This document shows positions 52,193-62,372 of a stretch of 64,000 nt of DNA, one piece after another; positions within the stretch are counted from its first letter, which is position 1; every line of letters begins with the position of its first letter. A program made the translations under genes and the position numbers. The DNA is from a bacterium. Lineage in GTDB: Bacteria; Auribacterota; Auribacteria; Auribacterales; Auribacteraceae. The notes under the pieces were generated by a model. The model saw only the letters and a list, made by a program, of their open reading frames with translations. It was not told the origin of the DNA and made no database searches. The DNA is taken from assembly GCA_018435605.1 (NCBI GenBank), contig JAHDNF010000001.1:124001-188000 (forward strand), in the 5' to 3' direction.

Positions 52193-52222
52193 TTGACATC
52201 ATATTTGTAAATGATGTACATT
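52193..52222 (+). promoter_or_regulatory. Promoter with overlapping palindrome before sugar transferase
   Basis: TTGACA (52193-52198), 18 bases, TACATT (52217-52222, four of six to consensus). The spacer holds an interrupted palindrome, CATCAT...ATGATG (52197-52216), placed as an operator would be. It lies about 175 bp before the GTG at 52398, in the divergent gap. Confidence 0.4.
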
Positions 52223-52397
52223 TTTAATTCTACTGAAATTTTCGACGCACGTAAAACAACCGGCGGATTGAAAACTTACTATATAGTGTTCACCACAATA
52301 ACGCAAGATGATTGAGTCGTTATTTCTAAATAATTCTATGAAAAAATTCGATATTGTAAGAGTAATAAATATAAACATCAAAATTGGGTTTTAGTTA

Positions 52398-53792
52398 GTG
52401 TTATCAATATTTAATAAATTATCATGGCGTTTAGACATTCTTGAAAAGAAAATAGTCATTTTCTGGTGTGATTTTGTTTTTATTTATCTTTCCATATTTT
52501 TAACGGTGATTTTGCGGTCAACTATCTCGTATGACATATTTCTTCACCGTGAATATTTTACCATCATTCTTATCTACACAATATTTGCGCTTATTTTATT
52601 TTATATCCTTGACCTTTATAACATTTTTGTCATCGATTTTTGGTCGGGTTTGTTGCCTAGAATCTACGTCGGGGTTAGTTTGACCGTACTGTTTATCATA
52701 GTGAACTCGTTTTATCACGAACCTATAGCGTTGCCTCGCAAATCGATCATATTGCTTACGTTCGTATTGGTTGTCGGTCTTTCGTTAATCCGCTATTATC
52801 TGATGGTCATACATAGGTATCCTTTGAAGGTTATGATTATAGGCTCAGGTGTCACTTCCCTGAAGATCATTGAAGATTTACAGCAGACAGGAAGCGATTT
52901 TTTTCAGATTGTCGGTGTTTACAACGGAAGTGAACATTATAAAGGCAAAAAAGTTTGCGAGATTGAAGTGCGAGGCACTGTGAAAAATTTTCTGAACGAT
53001 ATCAAAGATAATCCGCCTCAATTGGTAGTGGTTTCTTTTGAACACGAATTAACGCCGGAATGGACAGACGCATTGTTAAAATGCGGCAGAATGAATATCA
53101 ATGTTTATTCTGCCGCGGATGTTTACGGCAAAATTTTTGGTAAAGTTCCGAGCGACCACATAGATGCGATATGGTTGCTAAGCGGTATGAACAATATACG
53201 GAAACCATATTTGATTTTTAAGCGGGTTTTGGACATTTTTTTTGCTGTTACAGGGTTACTGATTATGGCCGTGTTGTTTCCGTTTTTGTTTATTATAATG
53301 AAAATAACGTCTCCAGGCCCTGTTTTTTTCAGTCAGAAGCGTGTGGGTCTATTAGGAAAAGAGTTTAAAATTTACAAATTCCGCACAATGATCGTCAACG
53401 CAGAAAATAATACCGGAGCTGTATGGTGCACGGAACAAGATAAGAGAATCACTCCTTTAGGCCGTTTCATGCGTAAAGTGCGTATTGATGAGCTACCACA
53501 ATTCTGGAATATTCTAAAAGGCGATATGAGCCTAATAGGCCCCCGTCCCGAACGGCCGGAATTTGTTGAAATGCTAAAAAAACGAATTCCTTTTTATGAT
53601 GAGAGGCATCTTGTCAAACCGGGTCTTACCGGATGGGCTCAGGTTTTGTTCCCATACGGTAACAGCGTCGAGGATTCGGCGCATAAATTGCACTATGACC
53701 TGTTCTACATACGCAATATGTCAATTTTCATGGACATGAAAATCGTTTTAAAAACTGTTTCTACAATTCTTGAGGCCAAAGGCGGCATGTGA
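52398..53792 (+). CDS. Initiating sugar-phosphate transferase (exopolysaccharide)
   Basis: 464 residues, the polyisoprenyl-phosphate hexose-1-phosphate transferase family (WbaP/EpsE-like). Four or five N-terminal membrane helices (about 15-140) are followed by a Rossmann-like 'CoA-binding' region (VMIIGSGVTSLKIIEDLQQ, about 145-250) and the catalytic domain from about residue 274: KRVLDIFFAV membrane re-entrant helix, SPGPVFFSQKRVG, KFRTM, RKVRIDELPQFWNILKGDMS, GPRPERPEF and KPGLTGWAQV. The DELPQ and PRP motifs are intact. It starts polysaccharide repeat synthesis by loading a sugar phosphate onto undecaprenyl phosphate. Start GTG 52398 lacks a clear ribosome binding site, so the first residues are less certain. 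Confidence 0.93.
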   Translation: MLSIFNKLSWRLDILEKKIVIFWCDFVFIYLSIFLTVILRSTISYDIFLHREYFTIILIYTIFALILFYILDLYNIFVIDFWSGLLPRIYVGVSLTVLFIIVNSFYHEPIALPRKSIILLTFVLVVGLSLIRYYLMVIHRYPLKVMIIGSGVTSLKIIEDLQQTGSDFFQIVGVYNGSEHYKGKKVCEIEVRGTVKNFLNDIKDNPPQLVVVSFEHELTPEWTDALLKCGRMNINVYSAADVYGKIFGKVPSDHIDAIWLLSGMNNIRKPYLIFKRVLDIFFAVTGLLIMAVLFPFLFIIMKITSPGPVFFSQKRVGLLGKEFKIYKFRTMIVNAENNTGAVWCTEQDKRITPLGRFMRKVRIDELPQFWNILKGDMSLIGPRPERPEFVEMLKKRIPFYDERHLVKPGLTGWAQVLFPYGNSVEDSAHKLHYDLFYIRNMSIFMDMKIVLKTVSTILEAKGGM

Positions 53793-53893
53793 GCCTCTCT
53801 TCCAATAACATATTATTTTCCTGTATATTGCCGATTTGATGTGATATAAACTTTATACCATATTTTACTAACAGTTTTCCGGAGGACAGGCTC

Positions 53894-55636
53894 TTGAAAC
53901 GAAAAACTTTTCTACTTTTCGCATTTCTTCTTACTTCCGCTCCGCATTTACTTAAAGCCGCTGATAACGAATATTTTAAATACATAGCGTATCGGATTGC
54001 CGGTCGTGCGGAAATAATCAGGGAACGAGTCGAATCTATTTATGATGATCCGAGTACGAAATCGCCTGATTTGTATTATTTTATAATAAACTCGCTTTAT
54101 GATTCTTATGGATTATACGCTCTTGGTGATTCCAAAAGCGCCGGCACTAAAATTTTTTTGCTGGATATGATAACGTATGATCTTATCTGTTCCGGTGTCA
54201 GTACTGCGGTAGATTTGAATCAAGCTGTCCGCGCCTTACAGAAAAGTGCGCAGGCGGGTAGTTTGACGCAATTCCAGAAAATTGTTTCTGACCGGCTAGG
54301 GATTATATCTCGCCGCGGATTATTGGAATCGGTTCGTTTTAACGAAACGGAAGAGCTGTATTTCTCTGCGTTGACACATCGTCTATACGCATTAAGCAGG
54401 GAAATACCTGCTGTATCGAAACCGAATAACCTTTTGCCATTTTTTGAGAAGTACGGTCTTATAGATAAAAAGCATGTCCGGTTTGCCTTTCCTGCTTCGC
54501 TTGAAGTGCCTGTAACCGGATTTGTATTTGGAGTCAAACTTGATACTGGCGGCGCAATGTTGCCGCAGTTGTATTTTAAAAGTCCTGAATTATCTAAAGA
54601 GATAGTAATGTTGGCTATTTTTAACCTCCTAGCGTTTCAGGAAGGTTTTGGAGTCAATAATAACGATACTCTTGAATCTCAAATCCACTATGTTCTTCTG
54701 CAAATGCGTATGTGCGACTGGCTGGTTCAAAAATATATGCAACTTAAACTAACCGACGTAGAACACTTGAGGGAATGGAGAACATGGTATCAATCAGCAT
54801 ACGAACGTCTGGTTCAGGAAACATTCGCTCCGGGGTATTATGAGCAGTTGTTTTCTATTAAAGCATCGCCGTCGCGTAAACGTGTTGAGTATGACTGGAA
54901 TGTTTCCGCAACAAATAAGGATTCGGTGAACGCTCCTTCTGCCGACGATTATATTTTTCATATGATCGGAAACGGTTCGCAAATGACTCCTGATGAAAGA
55001 CTTGTTGTGTTTTTAGAAGCACACAAAGACGACATAGTACCCGGTTATGCATTCGACTTGGGTTCCGGCGACGGAAGAAATAGCCTTTATCTGGCAGGCA
55101 ATGATAAATTCTCGAGAGTGATCGCCATTGATCATTCGCAGACTGCCGTCAATAGAATAAAACAGTTGAATGCCCTCGAAAAATCCGCAGAAAAAATTCA
55201 GCCGGTACGCCAAAATATCTTAGAGTATCCATATCCCAGCGAGCGTACACCCGTATTACAACGCGCCAGTTTTATACTTATCTCTGATGTGATAGGGTAT
55301 CTGACATCGAATGAACGCGCATCTCTATTTTCGAATCTCAAGGGCGCGATGCGGGAAGGCGGTTTTATGTTTATTGAATATCATCTTGCCGAAGGTGAAA
55401 AATATGAGTCGTTGAAGGTTGCCGATTCGTTTACTGTAACGGATAATCATGTTGTTATTTCCAAAACACCTTTTTGTGGAGAACAAAAAAAACAATTTTT
55501 TACGCGCAATCAGGTGATAGGTGAATTGTCTTCCGCCGGTATAGTTAACGGTGAACAATTTGAATTGGAAACTGCAATTCATGGAAATAGAGATGGGTTT
55601 GTATCCGAAACGATAATAATAAGAAAAAAACAGTGA
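53894..55636 (+). CDS. Predicted exported protein with C-terminal SAM methyltransferase
   Basis: 580 residues. Start TTG 53894 has GGAGGA seven bases upstream. Residues 1-22 look like a cleavable signal peptide (basic MKRK, hydrophobic core, HLLKA). Residues 25-360 are helical and unrecognised. From about 388 a class I methyltransferase fold appears: motif I FDLGSGDGRN, motif II VIAIDHSQTAV, then ISDVIGYLTSNE and GGFMFIEYHL. S-adenosylmethionine is cytoplasmic, so export of such a domain would be odd. Either the N-terminal hydrophobic segment is a membrane anchor with the domain inside, or the fold has been reused. Substrate unknown. It follows the sugar-phosphate transferase by about 100 bp, so a role in glycan modification is possible. 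Confidence 0.82.
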   Translation: MKRKTFLLFAFLLTSAPHLLKAADNEYFKYIAYRIAGRAEIIRERVESIYDDPSTKSPDLYYFIINSLYDSYGLYALGDSKSAGTKIFLLDMITYDLICSGVSTAVDLNQAVRALQKSAQAGSLTQFQKIVSDRLGIISRRGLLESVRFNETEELYFSALTHRLYALSREIPAVSKPNNLLPFFEKYGLIDKKHVRFAFPASLEVPVTGFVFGVKLDTGGAMLPQLYFKSPELSKEIVMLAIFNLLAFQEGFGVNNNDTLESQIHYVLLQMRMCDWLVQKYMQLKLTDVEHLREWRTWYQSAYERLVQETFAPGYYEQLFSIKASPSRKRVEYDWNVSATNKDSVNAPSADDYIFHMIGNGSQMTPDERLVVFLEAHKDDIVPGYAFDLGSGDGRNSLYLAGNDKFSRVIAIDHSQTAVNRIKQLNALEKSAEKIQPVRQNILEYPYPSERTPVLQRASFILISDVIGYLTSNERASLFSNLKGAMREGGFMFIEYHLAEGEKYESLKVADSFTVTDNHVVISKTPFCGEQKKQFFTRNQVIGELSSAGIVNGEQFELETAIHGNRDGFVSETIIIRKKQ

Positions 55637-55696
55637 GTTATGAATAAGTATTCTTTTTAAAGACTCTAAAATTATAACAATGGATATTATTAGTAT

Positions 55697-56842
55697 ATGA
55701 AGAGACACCATCGTATATTTTGGTTCAGGTTTTTGATAGTTATGGTTATAGCTACTCTTGGCGGTGCCCTTGGTTATCGTTATTACCAGACGGCGGAGCG
55801 CAGGAAAAATATGGTTGATGTTCAAATCATTCCTCCGGTTCCTGTGGAAACTGCCGCAGTGAGGCGGGAATCAAGATATATCGTCGGGTCGTTTAGAGGG
55901 GTGATAAAACCGGTTCGGGAAACTACTGTATCGGCAAAAGTCGGAGGTACGATCGGGAAAGTTTATTTTTTTGAAGGTGATCGTGTAAAAAAAGATGAAA
56001 TTGTTGCGGTAATCGAAGATGAAATATTGAAAATAGCTCTCGATGAGGCTAACGCAAGATATAATAAATCGGTGTTGTTTTACGAAGACGCAAAACGCGA
56101 CCTTAAGCGCAAAGAAGAATTATCAAAAGATAAAATTATTTCCGAAGAAGATTTTCTCAAGGCTGAACTCAATGCTCAGATAGCATTTAACGAAATGAAA
56201 ACTCTCGAAGCCGATAAAGAACGCAAAATAAAAGATCTCGAATACGCTGTCGTCAAGGCTCCCTTCGATGGAATAATTTCGCGGATTGATATAGATGAGG
56301 GAGAAACTGTATTTCAGGCGACGAAACTGTTTTCGATAATGGATATTTCACGTCTAAAAATACATTTTTATGTCACGGATATAGAGATTCCGGCGTTTCA
56401 CATCGGATTACCTCTCACATTTACTGTGGATGCATATCCTGACAAACAGTTTGTCAGTAAAGTCGGTTCGATAGACCCTGGATCAGACGAAGATTATCTC
56501 AACTTTCGAATTACATCTATATACGTCAACGACAATGCCATGCTGTTACCGGGAATGGTGATTAGAATTCAAGCGCGTTTGGGGCGTATAGAAGATGCTT
56601 TTTTTGTGCCTGCCGATGTGGTTTTTCAATCCGTGGAAGGCGCATTTCTTTTTGTCGTAGAAGATAATATCGCACGGCAAAGATACATAGCTCTCGATCG
56701 TCAAATTGAAGATGAGCTAGTGGTAACTTCCGGTCTGCAGGAAGGCGACGCGGTGATTGTAACCGGCTACACTACATTACAGAACGGTTCTTCAGTATTG
56801 GTAGTGAATATCTCCGATAACGATTCCAGAAACGGTAGATAG
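55697..56842 (+). CDS. RND efflux periplasmic adaptor (HlyD/AcrA family)
   Basis: 381 residues. A single N-terminal membrane anchor (about 8-27) precedes a lipoyl/barrel-sandwich half (TTVSAKVGGTIGKVYFFEGDRVKKDE), an alpha-helical hairpin (about 115-180) and the second half (AVVKAPFDGIISRIDIDEGE), followed by beta-barrel and membrane-proximal domains (VVTSGLQEGDAVIVTGY). This is the adaptor that joins an inner-membrane RND pump to an outer-membrane TolC-like channel. It ends 18 bp before the RND pump gene, so they form an operon; the TolC-like gene in this window (8249) is a possible but unlinked partner. Confidence 0.93.
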   Translation: MKRHHRIFWFRFLIVMVIATLGGALGYRYYQTAERRKNMVDVQIIPPVPVETAAVRRESRYIVGSFRGVIKPVRETTVSAKVGGTIGKVYFFEGDRVKKDEIVAVIEDEILKIALDEANARYNKSVLFYEDAKRDLKRKEELSKDKIISEEDFLKAELNAQIAFNEMKTLEADKERKIKDLEYAVVKAPFDGIISRIDIDEGETVFQATKLFSIMDISRLKIHFYVTDIEIPAFHIGLPLTFTVDAYPDKQFVSKVGSIDPGSDEDYLNFRITSIYVNDNAMLLPGMVIRIQARLGRIEDAFFVPADVVFQSVEGAFLFVVEDNIARQRYIALDRQIEDELVVTSGLQEGDAVIVTGYTTLQNGSSVLVVNISDNDSRNGR

Positions 56843-56860
56843 TATGATGGAGACGCAGGT

Positions 56861-59800
56861 ATGAGTATCGGTAGATTTTCCGTTCGACAACGTGTTCCGG
56901 TTAACTTTGCTGTTATAATTGTAGTAATTGCCGGCATATACATGTACAACACACTCCCGCGCGAAACCTTCCCACTTATTTCTACCAAAGTGGTCACTAT
57001 TACTACCCTTGCCCCAGATATAAGTTCCCCGCTCGATATAGAGAAATTGATCACTATCCCTATAGAAGAAGAAATAGACGATGTGGATGGTATAGATGAA
57101 ATTCTGTCAACATCAATTGAAGGTGTATCGACCATTACTGTCAAAGCGGATGATTCAGTTGACAATATATATTCGTTTATCAACGATTTGCGCCAACAGG
57201 TAGATATTGCCAAATCCAAACTTCCGGATACGGCTGAAGACCCTATTATTCAGGAAGTTAAATTCAGTATTCCGGTTATTACCGTTGCTATATCCGGTAA
57301 CCTTGATATGCTTGCATTCAAAAAATACGTGGATATATTGGAGGATAATCTCAAACTTATAAAAGGCGTCAGGGATGTTCTTATTTCCGGAGTAGAGGAT
57401 CGTGAGGTGTGGGTGGAGATTGACCCTCTTCGCATGGCATCATACAACCTGACTATTGACGATGTTTCAAGGGCAATAATCAGAAAAAACATAAACCTTT
57501 CCGGAGGTATGCTAAAAACATCGCGTGGAGAATTTCAGATCAGGGCGCTGGGCGAACTTATCAGTCCAGTTGAAATAATGGATATTATCGTTAAAAAAGA
57601 CGTATACGGCAGGGCGGTCAAGATCAGCGATTTTGCTGTAGTTGCCGACAGGTTTGCAGAAAGCAAAACACTCAGCAGGGTTGACGGCGACAGAGCTATA
57701 AGTCTGACAATTATAAAAACCGAAGAAGCCGATGCTATCAATCTGTCACAGAAAATTCGAGATGAAGTGAAGGAATACAAAAAAATATTGCCGGAAGGGT
57801 TGGCGGTATCGGTTTTCAGCGATACTTCGAAATACATTTTTAATCGTATCAAAACCATGGAAAACAGCGCCGTTTTGGGTCTTTTGCTTGTTTCCGTCTT
57901 ACTTATAATGTTTTTGAATTGGCGAATATCCATAATGACCGCGCTTAGCATACCGGTTGCCATGTGTGGAGCAATGGTTTTATTGTGGGCTACCGGCAAC
58001 ACAATTAACCTTCTTACTATGTTCGGAATGATTATGGCGTTGGGTATGATTGTTGATGATTCCGTCGTTGTTGTGGAAAATGTGTTTAGGTATATAGAAA
58101 AAGGGATGGACCCTGTCAAAGCGGCTATCAGAGGGGCTGATGAGGTTTTCTGGCCTGTACTTGGGTCGGTTACCACAACAATAGCGGCTTTTTCTCCGTT
58201 GGTCTTTATGACCGGAGATCTGGGTAAATTTATGGCTTTTATACCGCTTACCGTTATTTTTGCTCTGCTGGCATCACTTTTTGAAGCGTTTTTTGTTCTG
58301 CCTTCGCATCTTGCGGATTTTGTAGTTAAACCAAAAAAATTGCGAAAGAACAGATTGCTAAAACCTATAGTCTCCGTTTATACCTATGCTCTAAAAAAAT
58401 GTTTGCGCAACCGATACTGGTTTCTATTGTTGTGTATCCTGATGATCTTTTTCACCGCGTTTATGGCCAAAAAAAATATGAGGTTCGTTCTTTTTTCCAC
58501 TGCGTTTGTCGATGAAGTGTATATACGGGTAACTTGTCCGGAGCGAAACAAACTGGAAGATACCGAAGAAGTGGTAAAACGCATCGAAGAACGTATTTTT
58601 GCCAATCTGCCACCTCATGAATATCATACTGTCGATACCACTATAGGGCGTTATATAACAAAAGACCGCAGGGGATTCAAGATAGGAACCAACCTTGCAT
58701 GGATTCGAATAGATATTGCTGAAGAGAATAAGTCTACACGTCGGGCGCAGGATATTATTCAACACCTAATTTCCGTAGTTCAGGATATTCCGGGAGCTAC
58801 CAGTATTGAAGTGGCGTCGCAAGGCGGTGGTCCCCCGCAAGGTCAGGCTGTCGAAGTTGAGGTGTCCGGGGTTACTTTCGAACAGCTCAAAGCGGGAGTC
58901 GAGGAAATAAAAAAACAGATGAGTACTATTACCGGAGTCCAGAACATTGCCGACAATTTTGAGGCCGGAAAAGATGAGTACCGAATTGTCATCGATGAGG
59001 AAAAAGCCAATATGTTCGGGCTTGACAATACCGATATCAATAAAGCCATTAGAAATACTTTTGCCGGCCTTAAATCGTCGAATATACGTATCGGAAACGA
59101 TGATATCGACATTGTAGTCAAAGCGATGGGCAAAAATCGAAAATTGCGGGAAGATATTGAGGATCTCGAACTTAAAACCGGCCGCGGCTATTTTGTACGT
59201 CTTAAAACTATAGCGGATATTCAAAGAGTACCCGGCTATAACACTATATCTCGTAAAAACGGTAAACGCATAGTCAGCGTAACTGCTGATGTGGATGAGG
59301 ATATCACTACTTCCGCCATAGCTAATAAAGCTCTGTCCGAAAAACTCGCTGATTTTTCTTACCGATATCCGGGATTGACGCTTTATTGGGCTGGACAGGC
59401 CGAGGATACTCGTGAATCTCTGCGAAGCCTTGCTATGGCGTTTGCCATTGCGTTTCTGGTGATATACATGATTATAGGCGCTATTTTTCATTCTTTCGTA
59501 CAACCCTTTGTAGTTGTTCTTATTATACCATTTGCTTTTGTCGGGGTAATTATAGGGCTGATTATCTCCAACCAACCCATGGGGCTTATGGCATTATTGG
59601 GATTAGTGGCGTTAACCGGTATTGTTGTGAATGACAGTATTGTTATGGTCGATTTTATCAATCAGAGGCGTCGGGAAGGAAAAAATCGTTGGGAGTCCAT
59701 TATACGGGCAGGACGATTGCGTTTTCGTCCAATCATGCTTACGTCGGTTACAACTATAGTCGGATTACTCCCTCTAATATTCAGCGGAGGTCAAACTCAA

Positions 59801-59950
59801 ATGCTGGCACCTATGGCTCTTGCCATTTCATGGGGACTTGCATTCGGAACGGTTCTGACATTACTACTTATACCGACACTCATTACGGTTATAGATGATA
59901 TCAAAATCAAAACAACCGGCGAATGGCAAATACAAAGGTTTGATGACTAA
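56861..59950 (+). CDS. RND-family efflux transporter
   Basis: 1,029 residues, the full length expected for an AcrB/MdtB/SwrC-like inner-membrane proton-driven pump. The two-fold repeat is clear: N-terminal helix, large periplasmic loop, six helices, then a second copy. The proton-relay motif in TM4 is intact (GMIVDDSVVVVENVFRYI, Asp399-Asp400), and the second repeat has GIVVNDSIVMVDFINQ. The opening FSVRQRVPVNFAVIIVV and RETFPLISTKVVTI with the P-x-x-x-P-L-D-IE stretch are typical. Substrate cannot be predicted (metal-ion type pumps have a different TM4 motif, making drugs, bile-like compounds or lipids more likely). Confidence 0.95.
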   Translation: MSIGRFSVRQRVPVNFAVIIVVIAGIYMYNTLPRETFPLISTKVVTITTLAPDISSPLDIEKLITIPIEEEIDDVDGIDEILSTSIEGVSTITVKADDSVDNIYSFINDLRQQVDIAKSKLPDTAEDPIIQEVKFSIPVITVAISGNLDMLAFKKYVDILEDNLKLIKGVRDVLISGVEDREVWVEIDPLRMASYNLTIDDVSRAIIRKNINLSGGMLKTSRGEFQIRALGELISPVEIMDIIVKKDVYGRAVKISDFAVVADRFAESKTLSRVDGDRAISLTIIKTEEADAINLSQKIRDEVKEYKKILPEGLAVSVFSDTSKYIFNRIKTMENSAVLGLLLVSVLLIMFLNWRISIMTALSIPVAMCGAMVLLWATGNTINLLTMFGMIMALGMIVDDSVVVVENVFRYIEKGMDPVKAAIRGADEVFWPVLGSVTTTIAAFSPLVFMTGDLGKFMAFIPLTVIFALLASLFEAFFVLPSHLADFVVKPKKLRKNRLLKPIVSVYTYALKKCLRNRYWFLLLCILMIFFTAFMAKKNMRFVLFSTAFVDEVYIRVTCPERNKLEDTEEVVKRIEERIFANLPPHEYHTVDTTIGRYITKDRRGFKIGTNLAWIRIDIAEENKSTRRAQDIIQHLISVVQDIPGATSIEVASQGGGPPQGQAVEVEVSGVTFEQLKAGVEEIKKQMSTITGVQNIADNFEAGKDEYRIVIDEEKANMFGLDNTDINKAIRNTFAGLKSSNIRIGNDDIDIVVKAMGKNRKLREDIEDLELKTGRGYFVRLKTIADIQRVPGYNTISRKNGKRIVSVTADVDEDITTSAIANKALSEKLADFSYRYPGLTLYWAGQAEDTRESLRSLAMAFAIAFLVIYMIIGAIFHSFVQPFVVVLIIPFAFVGVIIGLIISNQPMGLMALLGLVALTGIVVNDSIVMVDFINQRRREGKNRWESIIRAGRLRFRPIMLTSVTTIVGLLPLIFSGGQTQMLAPMALAISWGLAFGTVLTLLLIPTLITVIDDIKIKTTGEWQIQRFDD

Positions 59951-59986
59951 TAAATTTACATTAATTTAAAGCCTACTTTTCCAAAA

Positions 59987-61228
59987 ATGAAATCTGTAGC
60001 AGTTTATTTCAGAAAATTACAGAACAATCATTATTCCATTTCAAAGTTGATGGGGCTACTGGATGAATATCTACCTGCAGGATATGTGGACATTCATCAA
60101 TGGCGGTCTTTTTCGGATTTAAAAGATATCATAGCCCACAGTAAAAACGAACGCAGGGTTTTTGCTTATTCTTTCATGACCAATGCCCTTGAAACGGTTA
60201 AGAACGAGCTTGAAATTCTTAGTAAAAAAATTACGCGCGGCGATTGGATTATAGCAGGCGGACCGCATCCTACAGCCGACCCGCAAGGTTGTCTGAAAAT
60301 CGGGTTTCACAGGGTGTTTTCAGGTGAATCTGAGAGGACTATTGTTCGATTTTTCAGAGATGTTATTGATGGCTACTTGCCGGATGGACAAGATGTCATA
60401 TATGATACTGAGGGAAAACCTATCAACCTTGATGACTATACGCCGTTTGATTATAAACGAGGGTTCTTCGTTCCTATTGAATTGACAAGAGGATGTACCA
60501 ATAAATGTACCTTTTGTCAGGCGCACAGTGTGCATTGCGGTATCTTGCGCTTTCGGTCGCTCGAAGGGTTGCGCCAGCCGTTTGCCGAGCTTCAAAAAAA
60601 GAATCGCAGAAAAGTTTTTTTCATAACTTCGAATGTATTGTCGTACTCGCCGGAAGGTGTCGGCTCACGCTTGGAGGCATTACATAAGTTAGGGCAAATG
60701 GCATTGAGTTATGGATTGACCGATCTGCATTTGGGATCGTTTCCAAGCGAGGTTCGTCCTGAATATTTGAAAGAAGAGTATCTATCGGTTTTTAAAACTT
60801 ATTGCCGTAACAGGAATATTGTTATCGGCGCTCAAACCGGCAGTGACCGTCTGCTTGAATCTATCCAAAGAGGCCATACGGTGTATGATGTCAAGTATGC
60901 CGCTCAGCTTGCGCGGTCTTGTGGATTCAAGCCGTTTGTAGATATAATTTTTGGATTGCCGGGCGAAACGTTAGCCGATAGAAAAGAAACAGTCGATTTT
61001 ATTCAGTGGCTACTAAGATATACAGGCTCACGTATACATCTGCATCATTTTTTACCATTACCGGGCACTGAGCTGTGGGGATGCGAACCTTCTGCTATAG
61101 ATGTCGGAACTCGCAATTACATAGACCATCTTTTACGCCACGGCAGGGCATTCGGTGATATATGGAGGCAGGAAGAATGTTCACAACAAATTCTGTCTTG
61201 GCGCACGCAAGGACTTATCACTATATAA
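59987..61228 (+). CDS. B12-binding-type radical SAM protein
   Basis: 413 residues. The N-terminal part (about 1-135) has an alpha/beta layout like a cobalamin-binding domain (WIIAGGPHPTADPQGCLK, FHRVFSGESERTI), but without the DxHxxG cobalt-ligand motif. The radical SAM domain then shows the [4Fe-4S] motif with Cys170, Cys174 and Cys177 (RGCTNKCTFCQ), preceded by PIELTRG, and an FVDIIFGLPGET motif further on. This is the arrangement of the 'B12-binding domain/radical SAM' family, of which several members are uncharacterised (MJ1487-like). The start at ATG 59987 has no clear ribosome binding site. It follows the RND gene by 36 bp. Substrate unknown. Confidence 0.85.
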   Translation: MKSVAVYFRKLQNNHYSISKLMGLLDEYLPAGYVDIHQWRSFSDLKDIIAHSKNERRVFAYSFMTNALETVKNELEILSKKITRGDWIIAGGPHPTADPQGCLKIGFHRVFSGESERTIVRFFRDVIDGYLPDGQDVIYDTEGKPINLDDYTPFDYKRGFFVPIELTRGCTNKCTFCQAHSVHCGILRFRSLEGLRQPFAELQKKNRRKVFFITSNVLSYSPEGVGSRLEALHKLGQMALSYGLTDLHLGSFPSEVRPEYLKEEYLSVFKTYCRNRNIVIGAQTGSDRLLESIQRGHTVYDVKYAAQLARSCGFKPFVDIIFGLPGETLADRKETVDFIQWLLRYTGSRIHLHHFLPLPGTELWGCEPSAIDVGTRNYIDHLLRHGRAFGDIWRQEECSQQILSWRTQGLITI

Positions 61229-61322
61229 AATATTTGATAAAAAATGATGAAATTGTATCCTAAAAAGAGTAATATAGTTAATATTTACGCATGATTCTCA
61301 CAAAAGGACGAATTGTACAATT

Positions 61323-62297
61323 ATGCCTAAGGTTTCTGTAATCATTCCAACATATAACAGCGTACGCTTTTTGTCTGATACGATCGATAGCGTACTAAAC
61401 CAGACGTTTGATGATATCGAGATCATAGTCGTTGACGATGGATCTACCGATAACACAAGTGAACTTATGGCGCGGTATGTATCGCGGTTTCCAGATAAAA
61501 TAAAATATATTAAGCAGAGAAATCAAGGACCGGCAATAGCACGCAATACCGGTGCAAGCTATGGAAATGCCGAATACATCGCGTTTCTTGATTCCGACGA
61601 TTTGTGGTTAAAAGAAAAACTTGAGACACAACTGGCTTTTTTTGAAAAATACCCCGAGTACTCTTTCAGTTATTCCGATGTCTATGCTATGGATGAGGAT
61701 GGAAATATAGGAAAAACCATGATGCGTCTGAAACATCCCGTGTCGGGCGAGTTTTTTTATAATTTATTGAAAGAGAATTTCATATCCCTACCGACGTCCA
61801 TGATAAGAAGAAAATGTTTTGATAAGGTCGGCGGTTTTTCTGCTGATCCGCAGATAATCAGTACCGAGGATCATCATTTATGGCTGAAACTGGCTCGCTA
61901 TTACAAAGGCGGTTACATTGATAAACCGTTGGCGAAATACCGTATACACAGTGGAAGTTTGAGCAGTCAGTGTATATGCCAAAGAAAGCGGGAATTGCTG
62001 GTAATAGATAAAATTGCTCAGGAATTTCCCGATATGTATGCTACCGGTCTAAAGCATTTCCGAGATGCAAAATCGAGATTAAATTTTGAGATAGGTTTTA
62101 TATGTTATCGCAATAATGAATTCGATAAAGCGCGCGATTACTTCGGAAAATCCCTCAAAGAAAACATATTCTATTTTAGATCCCTCAAGTTGATTCTTAT
62201 CACAGCGATTTTTCCAGCCTCATTATATCTTAAGTACCGTAACGAAACCATTGACAAAGATGAAACAGGGTTGCTGAATAAAAAAAATCGGCAATGA
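61323..62297 (+). CDS. Family 2 glycosyltransferase
   Basis: 324 residues. GT-A fold: SVIIPTYNSVRFLSDTIDSV at the start, IIVVDDGSTDNT, GPAIARNTGA, and the metal-binding FLDSDDLWLKEKLE, then EDHHLWLKLARYY (family Glu-Asp) for acceptor catalysis. The C-terminal 60 residues contain a hydrophobic helix pair. It transfers a nucleotide sugar to an unidentified acceptor, probably in cell-surface glycan synthesis together with the sugar-phosphate transferase at 52398. AAAGGAC lies upstream at longer than usual spacing. It is separated from the radical SAM gene by 94 bp and from tsaB by 75 bp. Confidence 0.92.
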   Translation: MPKVSVIIPTYNSVRFLSDTIDSVLNQTFDDIEIIVVDDGSTDNTSELMARYVSRFPDKIKYIKQRNQGPAIARNTGASYGNAEYIAFLDSDDLWLKEKLETQLAFFEKYPEYSFSYSDVYAMDEDGNIGKTMMRLKHPVSGEFFYNLLKENFISLPTSMIRRKCFDKVGGFSADPQIISTEDHHLWLKLARYYKGGYIDKPLAKYRIHSGSLSSQCICQRKRELLVIDKIAQEFPDMYATGLKHFRDAKSRLNFEIGFICYRNNEFDKARDYFGKSLKENIFYFRSLKLILITAIFPASLYLKYRNETIDKDETGLLNKKNRQ

Positions 62298-62372
62298 ATT
62301 TTATTGTTAACCCTGTCTTTTTATGGTAATATCTCACCACACAAAATCATTGTAAACTAATGCTGAGACGTT

